64,000 nt of DNA from Rhodophyticola sp017644125 (GTDB lineage: Bacteria > Pseudomonadota > Alphaproteobacteria > Rhodobacterales > Rhodobacteraceae). The DNA is taken from assembly GCF_042140125.1 (NCBI RefSeq), contig NZ_CP159473.1, one strand, 5' to 3'. Of this stretch, positions 51,156 through 61,079 are shown one piece after another (the stretch's first letter is position 1; each line of letters opens with the position of its first letter). The position numbers were made by a program, and so were the translations under genes. The notes under the pieces were generated by a model that saw nothing but the letters and a program-made list of their open reading frames with translations, was not told the origin of the DNA and did not search any database.

Positions 51156-51280
51156 AATTTGCCTCCCACTCCTCTACAGTTCAGGTCTGGCCCGCAAGGC
51201 GTGGTCACCCGCGCCTCCGGCCTTGAACGATGGAAGTGTCGGCGCCTCCGGTCTAGGAACAGACGGCCCCATCAGCCTCG

Positions 51281-51309
51281 ATAGTGTCATTTAAAGTAGA
51301 CAGTATCAA
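51281..51309 (-). promoter_or_regulatory. Candidate puc promoter (-35/-10)
   Basis: On the minus strand TTGATA (51309-51304) and CACTAT (51286-51281) are 17 bases apart. The -35 falls in the eight-base gap between the two PpsR boxes and the -10 abuts the proximal box, so bound PpsR would cover the promoter. The -10 match is only moderate. Confidence 0.45.
51285..51302 (-). promoter_or_regulatory. PpsR/CrtJ box 1
   Basis: TGTC-N10-GACA (TGTCATTTAAAGTAGACA) is an exact match to the PpsR/CrtJ palindrome. PpsR represses photosynthesis genes under oxygen or light, and this box lies 130 bases upstream of the pucB start. Confidence 0.9.
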
Positions 51310-51310
51310 G

Positions 51311-51328
51311 TGTAAGTTTTTAGTTACA
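51311..51328 (-). promoter_or_regulatory. PpsR/CrtJ box 2
   Basis: TGT-N12-ACA (TGTAAGTTTTTAGTTACA) is a second PpsR-type palindrome, eight bases from box 1. Two boxes eight bases apart are the known arrangement for cooperative tetramer binding. Confidence 0.85.
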
Positions 51329-52366
51329 TTCGGATGGTGCAGGCAAAACAGGGCCGTGAACGCCCTTCTTTTGATGAAACAGCAGGCATTTTAGGTCACT
51401 TCCGGAAAGTGTAAAGCCTGAATGACAACTGTTTGAGCTTTTGCAGGCAATTTCCATAGGCCCGGCCTTTCGAACCGAAGATGGTCATGACATCGCGACC
51501 GGATGGGCGCGCAGCGGAGCGCATCGGAACCGCCCAGAAATCCGCCCTCCCCCCGAGATATCGCGCCCAAAAAAACGTCAGACAACGAATCTCCGGGGGA
51601 ATCGGCGGGTTCCGCTTGGGCCACCCTGCCGCTGCGGGGCACACTCGACATGTCAGGATCGCTTACGTGCCTCTCCTCCCTTCCTCCGGCGCTTCGGTGA
51701 CCTGACGCGAATACTGGCTGGCGGCCCGGCTCAATTGTCTCTCTTCCACCCTGTCGGGTCGCCAGACCTTTTTCCGCCGCACAAACGGCCCTTTCCACAT
51801 TCATGCCTCATTTCCGTCCATGTCAGGCCCGAATCGCAGCGGATCCTGAAAGATCATAGGCATCAAGACCTATACCCATTGGAGCAGTATCATGCAGACA
51901 CGCAAACCAAGCCCGCGCGACGCGCAGCCCCAGAAAGAGCGCCCGACACCGGTCCGCTTTTCTGACTGGGCCAGTATCTGAGACGAGCAGGCCCCCAAAG
52001 CCCCCGAAACAGGCGATGACCGCGCCGCGGATCCGGTCACGGCCTTCCGCAAGCATGGGCCGGCTGATGCCGGACCACGGGCATGTGCGGCCGGCGTCAC
52101 CGATTGCATAAAGCATGGTGCCGACGGGCCCTCATTTGCTGCATGCCGCACAATCCTTGCGGCGACAGGTCCGACGCGACCGCAAAGCTGACCGACACAT
52201 TGGTTCACACAGACATGCAGATAGGGTCGCGGCCCCCAATGCCGGTTGCGATCAGGGCTGGATCGGAGAGATATCGACCGGGATCCGACGCGACCCGCGC
52301 CACAGCGAATAGACGACAAAAATACCCGGAAATCCGATGCTTAGCACTGGGTCAAACTGTCTCCTG
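51329..52366. other. One-kilobase region without a convincing gene
   Basis: Between the puc regulatory region and the peroxidase promoter I see no frame with homology or sustained coding character. Two weak candidates exist: a 29-codon plus-strand ORF at 51892-51981, and a 31-codon minus-strand frame at 52256-52351 starting at GTG. The interval is unusually empty for this dense genome and may hold regulatory RNA or gene remains. Confidence 0.5.
51892..51981 (+). other. Short ORF, possible remnant with in-frame TGA
   Basis: ATG 51892 is preceded by GGAG seven bases upstream and opens 29 codons ending PVRFSDWASI before TGA. If that TGA were a sense codon, the frame would run on to 52194 with a plausible composition (DEQAPKAPETGDDRAADPVT). 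It could be a broken gene; I recognise no family. Confidence 0.25.
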
Positions 52367-52380
52367 TTGATCCAGATCAA
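52367..52380 (+). promoter_or_regulatory. FNR (FnrL/Anr-type) box
   Basis: TTGAT-CCAG-ATCAA is a perfect FNR site. Its centre is 31 bases before a TAGAAT -10 element at 52402-52407, which puts the box at about -41.5 from a start near 52415, the class II activation position. Expression of the peroxidase gene should rise when oxygen is low. Confidence 0.88.
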
Positions 52381-52399
52381 ATGCGCCCGGTCTGCGTAG

Positions 52400-52422
52400 T
52401 TTAGAATCATTCTTACTCTAAA
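52400..52422 (+). promoter_or_regulatory. AT-rich dyad over the -10 region, candidate iron-responsive (Irr/Fur-type) site
   Basis: TTTAGA and TCTAAA form six-base arms 11 bases apart and cover the -10 element. The first 17 bases agree with the Irr iron-control element TTTAGAA-N3-TTCTAAA except at two positions. A haem enzyme is a sensible target for such control, but the regulator is inferred. Confidence 0.4.
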
Positions 52423-52441
52423 CTTATAAGGACTCGAGTCT

Positions 52442-53482
52442 ATGAGACGTCTGCTCTCTACCGCCTGCGCCATACTGGCCGCAGGTGTCATGCCGGCATT
52501 TGCCGATACGGACCTTCGCGCAGCCGCGCAGGACTTTTTCGAACCCATCCCCCTGAGCCCGCCAAGCCTCGATGGCAACATCGTGAGCCGCACCCGGGTC
52601 GATCTGGGCGCGATGCTGTTTTTTGACCCGCGCATGTCCCGGTCGGGGCTGTTTTCCTGTCAATCCTGCCACAATGTCGGGCTGGGCGGGGATGACGGCC
52701 TGGAAACCTCGGTCGGCCATGGCTGGCAGCGGGGCCCGCGCAATGCGCCTACCGTGTTCAACGCGGTGTTCAACATCGCGCAGTTCTGGGACGGCCGCGC
52801 GGCAGACCTTGCCGAGCAGGCGCAGGGACCGGTGCAAGCCGGGGTCGAGATGAACAACACGCCGGACCGCGTGATTGCGACGCTCGAATCCATGCCCGGA
52901 TATGTGGACGCCTTCGCGGCCGCCTTCCCGGGCGAGGACATGCCGATCACCTTCGACAACTTCGCGCTTGCGATCGAAAGCTTCGAGGCAACGCTGATCA
53001 CGCCGAATGCCCGGTTCGACCAGTTCCTTCAAGGTGCCGACAGCCTGACAGAGGAAGAGTTGCGTGGCCTTGCCGCGTTCATGGACGAAGGCTGCGTCGC
53101 CTGCCATGCGGGCGTCAATCTGGGCGGGCAGGAGTACTATCCCTTCGGTCTGGTGGAGCGGCCGGGCGCGGATATCCTCCCCGTGGGGGACCGGGGGCGG
53201 TTTGCGATCACCCAGACGGTCACGGATGATTACGTGTTCCGCGCCTCGCCCTTGCGGAACATCGAACTGACCGCGCCATATTTCCATTCCGGCACGGTCT
53301 GGTCTCTGGAGGAAGCGGTCGCCGTCATGGGCACCGCGCAACTGGGGGCCGATCTGGATGAAGGGGACGTCTCGGATATCGTCGCCTTCCTGCGCACGCT
53401 CACCGGCGAGCAACCGGAAGTCGTTCACCCGATCCTGCCGGTGCGGACCGACGCCACCCCGCTGCCGGAAACGGATTTCTGA
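52442..53482 (+). CDS. Di-haem cytochrome c peroxidase (CcpA/MauG family)
   Basis: This 346-residue periplasmic protein has a signal peptide (LLSTACAILAAGVMPAFAD) and two haem c sites: Cys73-Cys76-His77 (CQSCHN) and Cys218-Cys221-His222 (CVACHA). It would reduce hydrogen peroxide with electrons from cytochrome c, or act as a MauG-like oxidase. The FNR-type promoter supports a peroxidase used under low oxygen. A strong terminator follows, so it is monocistronic. Confidence 0.9.
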   Translation: MRRLLSTACAILAAGVMPAFADTDLRAAAQDFFEPIPLSPPSLDGNIVSRTRVDLGAMLFFDPRMSRSGLFSCQSCHNVGLGGDDGLETSVGHGWQRGPRNAPTVFNAVFNIAQFWDGRAADLAEQAQGPVQAGVEMNNTPDRVIATLESMPGYVDAFAAAFPGEDMPITFDNFALAIESFEATLITPNARFDQFLQGADSLTEEELRGLAAFMDEGCVACHAGVNLGGQEYYPFGLVERPGADILPVGDRGRFAITQTVTDDYVFRASPLRNIELTAPYFHSGTVWSLEEAVAVMGTAQLGADLDEGDVSDIVAFLRTLTGEQPEVVHPILPVRTDATPLPETDF

Positions 53483-53525
53483 TATCGGTGGGAGAAGACC
53501 GCGACCTGCGGTTCATACATGAAGG

Positions 53526-53558
53526 ACAGCCGCGCTTTCGGGCGCGGCTGTTGTTTTT
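53526..53558 (+). terminator. Intrinsic terminator of the cytochrome c peroxidase gene
   Basis: ACAGCCGCGC (53526-53535) pairs with GCGCGGCTGT (53542-53551) around TTTCGG and is followed by TGTTTTT. Confidence 0.9.
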
Positions 53559-53624
53559 CGCCCCAGACCCGGGAACAAATCGCCGCCCCGCCCGTTGGTA
53601 TGGCGACAATCAAAGGAGATACCA

Positions 53625-53798
53625 ATGGACCTCATTCGCATTCTCTTCGCCATCATCCTGCCGCCGCTCGGCGTTTTCCTTCAGGAAGGTCTGGGCAAGC
53701 ATTTCTGGTTCAACATCATCCTGACGCTTCTGGGCTACATCCCCGGCATCGTGCATGCCGTCTACATCATCGCCCGCGACAATCCGCGGACCGTATAG
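53625..53798 (+). CDS. Pmp3/UPF0057 small membrane protein
   Basis: This 57-residue protein has two transmembrane helices with the family signature LPPLGVFLQEGLGKHFWFNI and LGYIPGIVHAVYII. Pmp3 proteins influence membrane potential and salt tolerance. AAAGGAG precedes the ATG at 53625. It starts 67 bases after the peroxidase terminator and is followed after six bases by the DUF4112 gene. Confidence 0.92.
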   Translation: MDLIRILFAIILPPLGVFLQEGLGKHFWFNIILTLLGYIPGIVHAVYIIARDNPRTV

Positions 53799-53804
53799 AC
53801 GCGG

Positions 53805-54188
53805 ATGCCCGCAGATATCGACAAACTCGATCGGTTGGCCGCGCAGATGGACGCGGCCTTCCGCATTCCCGGCACCGGCATCCGCATCGGTCTGGACAGT
53901 CTGATCGGGCTGATCCCCGGGGTCGGCGACGGGCTGGCCGTCGCGCCTGCCATCTACATCATCACCCAGGCCCGCAACATGGGCGCGCCGTGGTATCTGA
54001 TCGGCCGGATGGCCATGAATACCGGTATCGATCTTGCCATCGGAGCGATCCCTCTTGTGGGTGACATCTTCGATGTCGGCTTCAAGGCCAACAAGCGCAA
54101 TGTGGCCCTCCTGAAAGAGCATCTGGAAAAAGAAAAACGGCGGTCCGTTCAGACCGCCGCTCAGAAGCCGCACCGGATGGAAGCCTAG
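53805..54188 (+). CDS. DUF4112 membrane protein
   Basis: This 127-residue protein matches DUF4112: LDSLIGLIPGVGDGLAVAPAIYII and MNTGIDLAIGAIPLVGDIFDVGFKANKRN. Two short hydrophobic hairpins suggest membrane association. Its function is unknown. It is paired with Pmp3 as one operon, and its final codons carry the terminator of the convergent ndk gene. Confidence 0.88.
   Translation: MPADIDKLDRLAAQMDAAFRIPGTGIRIGLDSLIGLIPGVGDGLAVAPAIYIITQARNMGAPWYLIGRMAMNTGIDLAIGAIPLVGDIFDVGFKANKRNVALLKEHLEKEKRRSVQTAAQKPHRMEA
54133..54159 (-). terminator. Intrinsic terminator of ndk, inside the DUF4112 coding region
   Basis: CGGCGGTC and GACCGCCG (54138-54159) form an eight-pair stem with a six-base loop; on the minus strand five U residues follow, then more after one C. 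It lies 25 bases beyond the ndk stop. Confidence 0.8.
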
Positions 54189-54607
54189 CCGACCAGTTCA
54201 AGACCCGAGAAGAAATAGGCGATTTCCTCTTTCGCCGTTTCAGGCGCGTCGGAGCCATGGACCGAGTTCTCACCGATCGACAGCGCGAACTCCTTGCGGA
54301 TCGTGCCATCGGCCGCCTCCGCGGGGTTGGTCGCGCCCATCACTTCGCGGTTCTTCGCAATCGCATTCTCGCCTTCCAGAACCTGCACCACGATCGGCTC
54401 GGACGACATGAACTCGCACAGCTCGTCATAGAACGGGCGTTCCTTGTGCACCGCGTAGAACACGCCCGCCTGCGCCTTGGTCAGGTGGATGCGCTTGGAG
54501 GCGATGACACGCAGGCCCGCCTCCTCGAACTTGGCGGTGATCGCGCCGGTCAGATTGCGCTTGGTGGCATCGGGTTTGATGATCGAAAAGGTCCGTTCCA
54601 GGGCCAT
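54185..54607 (-). CDS. ndk: Nucleoside diphosphate kinase
   Basis: This 140-residue enzyme balances nucleoside triphosphates. It has TFSIIKPDATKRNLTG and the active-site segment with the phosphorylated histidine, SIGENSVHGSDAPETA. The ATG at 54607 gives the usual family length; a longer frame to 54712 is not needed. Convergent with DUF4112. Confidence 0.96.
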   Translation of the reverse strand: MALERTFSIIKPDATKRNLTGAITAKFEEAGLRVIASKRIHLTKAQAGVFYAVHKERPFYDELCEFMSSEPIVVQVLEGENAIAKNREVMGATNPAEAADGTIRKEFALSIGENSVHGSDAPETAKEEIAYFFSGLELVG

Positions 54608-54710
54608 GGGTCTTGCTCCAAGTTTAAGGTTTGGCGCGCCTCTAGCATGGGGGCCCGGTCTTGGAAAGCCGCCGATTGACACCGGCGCAACGCTCCGCCA
54701 CACCGCGCCC

Positions 54711-56564
54711 ATGCTACGAATTGCCGAGATATCCTATTCCATCGCTGGCCGGCCCCTGCTTGAAGGGGCCTCGGCCTCCATACCGGCGGGTCACAAGGTG
54801 GGTATCGTGGGCCGGAACGGGACCGGCAAGACCACGCTTTTCCGTCTGATCCGCGGGGAACTCGTGCTGGATGGCGGCGCGATTACTTTGCCCGAGCGCG
54901 CCCGCATTGGCGGCGTCGCGCAGGAAGTCCCCTCCTCCGAAACGTCGCTGCTGGACACAGTGCTGGAGGCCGATACCGAACGCGCGCAACTGATGGCCGA
55001 GGCGGACACCGCGCAGGATGCGGGCCGGATCGCCGAGATACAGACCCGGCTTGCCGATATCGACGCATGGTCGGCGGAGGCGCGGGCGGCCACGATCCTG
55101 AAGGGACTGGGTTTCACCGATGCAGAACAGCATATGCCCTGCTCCGCCTTTTCGGGCGGGTGGCGGATGCGCGTGGCCCTGGCGGGGGTTCTGTTCTCGG
55201 CCCCCGACCTGCTGCTGCTGGATGAACCGACAAACTATCTGGATCTCGAAGGCGCGCTCTGGCTGGAAAGCTATCTGGCGAAGTACCCGCATACCGTGCT
55301 GATCATCTCTCACGACCGGGAGCTTCTGAACCGCGCCGTGGGCCACATCCTGCATCTCGCCGACCGCAAGCTGACCCTTTACACCGGCGGCTACGACATC
55401 TTTGCGCGCACGCGGGCCGAAAAACGCGCGGTGCAGGCGGCAGAGGCCAAGAAGCAGGAGGCCCGCCGCGCCCATCTGCAAAGCTTCGTCGACCGCTTCA
55501 AGGCCAAGGCCAGCAAGGCGAAACAGGCCCAGTCCCGGGTGAAGATGCTGGAGCGGATGGACACGATCCGGATGCCCGAAGACGCCGCGCGCACCGTGTT
55601 CACCTTTCCCAGGCCCGAGGATCTGTCGCCGCCCATCGTGCAACTGGACGGTGTCGCCGTCGGATATGACGGCCCCCCGGTGCTGAAACGGCTGAACCTG
55701 CGGATCGATCAGGACGACCGTATCGCGCTTCTGGGCCGGAACGGCGAAGGCAAATCCACGCTCTCCAAGCTGCTGGCGGGGAAACTCAAGGCCTCCGAAG
55801 GTCGAAAAACCCAGTCCTCCAAACTGCGCGTGGGCTATTTCGCGCAACATCAGGTGGACGAGTTGCATATCGATGAAACGCCGCTTCAGCATATCCAGCG
55901 CGAGCGGCCCACGGAAATGCAGTCCAAGCTGCGGGCCCGGCTGGCCGGGTTCGGGCTTGGCCCCGATCAGGCCGATACCGAGGTGGCCCGCCTGTCCGGC
56001 GGGCAGAAGGCGCGGCTGTCGCTGCTGCTGGCAACCATCGATGCGCCCCATATGCTGATCCTGGACGAACCCACGAACCACTTGGATATCGAAAGCCGCG
56101 AGGCGCTGGTCGAGGCGCTGACCGCCTATTCCGGGGCCGTCATTCTCGTTTCGCACGACATGCATCTGCTGAGCATGGTCGCCGACCGGTTGTGGCTGGT
56201 GAAAGATGGCAGTGTGGCGCCCTATACCGAGGATCTCGAAGCGTATCGCAGGATGCTCCTGCAAGGCGACGAGAAACCGCCGAAGCCCGACAAACCGAGG
56301 CCGAAGCGCCCCAGCCACGCGCAGATGCAGGATCTTCGGGCCGAACTGAGAAAGGCCGACGCGCGGGTGGAGAAGCTCAACCAGATGCGCGACAAGCTGG
56401 CCACCAAACTGGCGGATCCCGCCCTCTATGAAGATGGCCGCAAGGGTGAGCTGGACACATGGCAGAAGAAATATGCCGAGGTGATGGACGGGCTCGACCG
56501 GGCGGAAGCCTTGTGGATGGCCGCGCAGGAGCGGATCGAAAAAGCCGAAGAGGCCGCCGAATGA
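54711..56564 (+). CDS. ABC-F family ATPase, second copy (Uup/YheS-like)
   Basis: This 617-residue protein has two ABC domains: GRNGTGKTT, FSGGWRMRVAL and LLLDEPTNYLD; then GRNGEGKST, LSGGQKARLSL and LILDEPTNHLD. A basic linker separates them, and a C-terminal coiled coil (residues about 525-615) is present, as in YheS/Uup-type factors that act on ribosomes. It is longer than the first ABC-F of the window and lacks a leader structure. Confidence 0.9.
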   Translation: MLRIAEISYSIAGRPLLEGASASIPAGHKVGIVGRNGTGKTTLFRLIRGELVLDGGAITLPERARIGGVAQEVPSSETSLLDTVLEADTERAQLMAEADTAQDAGRIAEIQTRLADIDAWSAEARAATILKGLGFTDAEQHMPCSAFSGGWRMRVALAGVLFSAPDLLLLDEPTNYLDLEGALWLESYLAKYPHTVLIISHDRELLNRAVGHILHLADRKLTLYTGGYDIFARTRAEKRAVQAAEAKKQEARRAHLQSFVDRFKAKASKAKQAQSRVKMLERMDTIRMPEDAARTVFTFPRPEDLSPPIVQLDGVAVGYDGPPVLKRLNLRIDQDDRIALLGRNGEGKSTLSKLLAGKLKASEGRKTQSSKLRVGYFAQHQVDELHIDETPLQHIQRERPTEMQSKLRARLAGFGLGPDQADTEVARLSGGQKARLSLLLATIDAPHMLILDEPTNHLDIESREALVEALTAYSGAVILVSHDMHLLSMVADRLWLVKDGSVAPYTEDLEAYRRMLLQGDEKPPKPDKPRPKRPSHAQMQDLRAELRKADARVEKLNQMRDKLATKLADPALYEDGRKGELDTWQKKYAEVMDGLDRAEALWMAAQERIEKAEEAAE

Positions 56565-56600
56565 CACCGGCACCCGCAAAATCGCTGCAGGGCTAGGGCG

Positions 56601-57218
56601 ATGGATTTTTCCACCGCCATCCCCGCGTTCGTGGCGCTTTTCGTCATCATCGACCCGATCGGCATGGCCCCGCTTTTCGTGGCGCTGACCCAGGGCATGA
56701 CCACCCGGGCGCGCCGCGGCATCGCGATCCGCGCCTGTCTCGTGGCGGTGGCGCTGCTAACGCTTTTCGGACTGGCCGGGGAAGCCGTGCTGAATTTCCT
56801 CGGCATCTCGATGCCCGCCTTTCGGATGGCCGGCGGCATCTTGCTGTTTCTGACGGCGCTCGACATGTTGTTCGAACGTCGCGCGCCCCGCCGTCAGGGG
56901 CAGGCGGATGCCGCCCATCCCGAAGATCCGTCGGTGTTTCCGCTGGCCATACCGCTGATCGCCGGGCCCGGGTCGATCACCACGATGATCCTGCTGGCGG
57001 GCGAGCCCGGCACCGATACGCTTCATATCGCGATGATCCACGGGGTCATGGTGCTGGTGCTGCTGTGCGTCTTCGTGCTGTTTCTGCTGGCCAGCCCGCT
57101 GGAGCGCCTGCTGGGGCCGGTCGGCATCAATGTGGTGACCCGTATTCTGGGCATGTTGCTGGCCGCGCTTTCGGTGCAGTTCGTGATCGACGGTTTCCGC
57201 GATCTGCAGGTGATTTGA
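56601..57218 (+). CDS. MarC family integral membrane protein
   Basis: This 205-residue protein has six hydrophobic helices and the family pattern ALFVIIDPIGMAPLFVALTQG and PLAIPLIAGPGSITTMILLA. Transport substrates of MarC proteins are not established. It lies 36 bases after the ABC-F stop. Confidence 0.88.
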   Translation: MDFSTAIPAFVALFVIIDPIGMAPLFVALTQGMTTRARRGIAIRACLVAVALLTLFGLAGEAVLNFLGISMPAFRMAGGILLFLTALDMLFERRAPRRQGQADAAHPEDPSVFPLAIPLIAGPGSITTMILLAGEPGTDTLHIAMIHGVMVLVLLCVFVLFLLASPLERLLGPVGINVVTRILGMLLAALSVQFVIDGFRDLQVI

Positions 57219-57259
57219 GCGCCGAAGCCCCTATATCAGGGGCGAATGGAGGGTCGCGC

Positions 57260-57841
57260 ATGAGCGGAGATCAAATCGCCTCATTTATCTATCTGGGGCT
57301 CTTCGGCACGGTTATCGCCGGATACTTTCTGGTCGCGAACCGGCACCAGATGGGCAAGATGGCACAGCAGGCCGCGATCTGGGTGTTCATCTTCCTGGGC
57401 GCGATCGTGGCGGTCGGCGTCTGGGGCGACATCCGCGGCACGGTTCTGCCCCGGCAATCGACCGCGCTGGATGGTGCCGTGATCGAGGTGCCGCGCGCGC
57501 CTGACGGGCATTACTATCTGATGCTGGACATCAACGAGACCCCGGTGCGCTTCGTCGTCGACACGGGCGCATCGGATATGGTGCTGACCCGGCAGGACGC
57601 GGTGCGCGTCGGGGTCGACATGGACCGCCTCGTCTTCTCGGGCCGCGCGATGACGGCGAACGGTCTGGTGGAAACCGCCCCCGTGCGTCTGGATCAGGTG
57701 GCCCTTGGCGGGGTGGTGGAAACGGATGTGCCTGCGGTGGTGAATTCAGGGGCCATGGCCGAAAGCCTGCTTGGGATGACCTATCTCAACCGCTTCGACC
57801 GGATCGAGATCACCGGCGGGGAACTGGTTCTGACCCGCTGA
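57260..57841 (+). CDS. Retropepsin-like aspartic protease, membrane-anchored (TIGR02281 type)
   Basis: This 193-residue protein has two N-terminal helices (residues about 8-24 and 36-55) and a single-domain retropepsin fold with the catalytic motif FVVDTGASDMVL near residue 95 and the second-loop LLGMTYLNRFDRIEI. Like retroviral proteases it should act as a dimer, here facing the periplasm. The ATG at 57260 is the family-consistent start. Follows marC by 41 bases. Confidence 0.88.
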   Translation: MSGDQIASFIYLGLFGTVIAGYFLVANRHQMGKMAQQAAIWVFIFLGAIVAVGVWGDIRGTVLPRQSTALDGAVIEVPRAPDGHYYLMLDINETPVRFVVDTGASDMVLTRQDAVRVGVDMDRLVFSGRAMTANGLVETAPVRLDQVALGGVVETDVPAVVNSGAMAESLLGMTYLNRFDRIEITGGELVLTR

Positions 57842-57884
57842 ACATTGCCGGGCGGATGGCCAGGCAACGCCGGGGCCCGGGCGA

Positions 57885-58349
57885 TCAGGTGCCGCTTTCG
57901 GCTTTCATCTCCCAGGCGCCGCTTTCTTCGGACCAGTATCGGGCGGCGCAGCCCGCGGTTGTGAGCGTCTTCCATTGCTCCCGTGCCTGCTGCACCGCGC
58001 CCGGATCGTGCCCATCGAACAGGATGCAGACGCGGTCCAGCGCCGCAACCTCCTCGGCCCCGACGGGGGCACCCTCGACGCTCATCAGGCAGGTGGCGCC
58101 GTTGGGCATCTCGGTCAAGGTCGTCAACAGGATCGGTTGCTCCGCGTCATGATCACCGCCGGCGCGCCCATGGGGCAAAAACCCGTCCTCCGGGCGCAGC
58201 CAGAGCAGATCGTCCAGCCGCTCCACCATCGCATCGGTCCGGGCGCGCACCGCCACCCGCCAGCCCGCCCCGCGCGCCTTGGCCGCCAGACTGGCCAGCG
58301 TCTCTTCAAGCGGGCGCCGGGTCAGATGGTAGAAATAGGCATCCCCCAA
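57885..58349 (-). CDS. holC: DNA polymerase III chi subunit
   Basis: This 154-residue protein matches HolC: AYFYHLTRRPLEETLASLAAKA, DDLLWLRPEDGFLPHG and the acidic C-terminal region. It links the clamp loader to SSB. Translation appears to start at TTG 58349, with GAGG eight bases upstream; an ATG nearby is out of frame. It lies three bases after pepA, a common pairing. Confidence 0.87.
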   Translation of the reverse strand: MGDAYFYHLTRRPLEETLASLAAKARGAGWRVAVRARTDAMVERLDDLLWLRPEDGFLPHGRAGGDHDAEQPILLTTLTEMPNGATCLMSVEGAPVGAEEVAALDRVCILFDGHDPGAVQQAREQWKTLTTAGCAARYWSEESGAWEMKAESGT

Positions 58350-58352
58350 GCG

Positions 58353-59819
<1,467 letters not shown>

Positions 59820-59960
59820 ACGGGGCCTCATGATGTTCGAGATTTGCCGCAGCTTAGGCGGGGCCGCGGAGGATGACCAGATGGGCCTGTTAACGGAGAC
59901 GGGATTGCAGTAAAACCGGGTAAAAGACCAACGAACGACACTAGATGAGGGGCATGACCT

Positions 59961-61079
59961 GTGGGGCGGTACGACCGGTATATCCTGTCACAACTGCTGG
60001 TGTTGTTCGGCTTTTTCAGCCTTGTCCTGATATCCGTGTACTGGATCAACCGGGCGGTCGACCTGTTCGACTCGCTGATCGCCGATGGCCAGAACCTTGC
60101 CGTCTTTCTTGAATTCACCGCGCTCAGCCTGCCGCAGATCATGCTGACGGTGCTGCCGGTTTCCGCATTCGTGGCAACGCTTTACATCTTCAACCGGATG
60201 ATCGCCGAATCCGAACTCGTGGTTCTGCAGACCGCCGGCATGGGTGTGATCCGGCTGTTGCGGCCCGTGGCGCTGTTCGGGCTGCTGCTGGCGGTTCTGG
60301 TCGGCATTCTGGCCAATGTGCTGGCGCCCGCCGCCCGCGGCCAGTTCAACGAGCGCAGCGCCGAGGTCACCCAGGACATGACCGGGCGACTTTTGCGCGA
60401 AGGGGAGTTCATCCACCCCACCGCCGGGCTGACCGTTTATATCCGGGAAATCACCGAACTGGGCGAGTTCCGGGATATCTTTCTGCAGGATCGCTCCAGC
60501 CTGGGTGCCGAAACCACTTACAACGCACGCAGGGCGCTTCTGGTCCGCGGCGAGGCCGGGCCGCGGCTGGTGATGTTCGACGGGATGGCACAGACCCGAA
60601 CGGCCGCCGATCAGCGGCTTTCGATCGTGGAATTCGACGATTTCACCTATGACATCGCCGGTCTGATCGAGGCGCCGGACGCGCGGCGCTACGATCTGGG
60701 CGAGTTGTCCACGCCGGTTCTGCTGCGCGCCGATCCGGATTTCGCCACCGAACAGGGATTTGACCGCGCCGCCATGCAGTTCGAGGGGCACAGCCGGATC
60801 GCGCGCGCGCTCTTCGTCCTGCTGGTGCCGGCGATCGGGGCGGCCACCTTGATGCTCGGCTCCTTTTCCCGTTTCGGGGTCTGGCCGCAGATCCTGCTGG
60901 CGGTGGTTCTGATCATCCCGCTTCAGATGACGTGGAATGCGGCCGAAGCGCTGGCCCTCCGGGAGGGCGGGCAGATCCTGCTGATCTATCTGCAACCGCT
61001 TCTTGCACTTCTGATTGTCGCCGGGCTGACCCTTCGGGGAATGCGCGGGCCCCGCGTGCGACGGCGGGCGGCGGCATGA
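59961..61079 (+). CDS. lptF: LPS export permease LptF
   Basis: This 372-residue inner-membrane protein belongs to the LptF/LptG permease family, with six helices split by a periplasmic domain (residues about 120-275). It starts at GTG 59961 (MGRYDRYILSQLLVLFGFFS). With LptG and the ATPase LptB it extracts lipopolysaccharide from the inner membrane. Confidence 0.92.
   Translation: MGRYDRYILSQLLVLFGFFSLVLISVYWINRAVDLFDSLIADGQNLAVFLEFTALSLPQIMLTVLPVSAFVATLYIFNRMIAESELVVLQTAGMGVIRLLRPVALFGLLLAVLVGILANVLAPAARGQFNERSAEVTQDMTGRLLREGEFIHPTAGLTVYIREITELGEFRDIFLQDRSSLGAETTYNARRALLVRGEAGPRLVMFDGMAQTRTAADQRLSIVEFDDFTYDIAGLIEAPDARRYDLGELSTPVLLRADPDFATEQGFDRAAMQFEGHSRIARALFVLLVPAIGAATLMLGSFSRFGVWPQILLAVVLIIPLQMTWNAAEALALREGGQILLIYLQPLLALLIVAGLTLRGMRGPRVRRRAAA

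Noticed and set aside
52256..52351. 31-codon minus-strand frame with GTG start and AGGAGA upstream
   Set aside because: It is very short with no homology I recognise. The nearby FNR box is explained by the peroxidase promoter.
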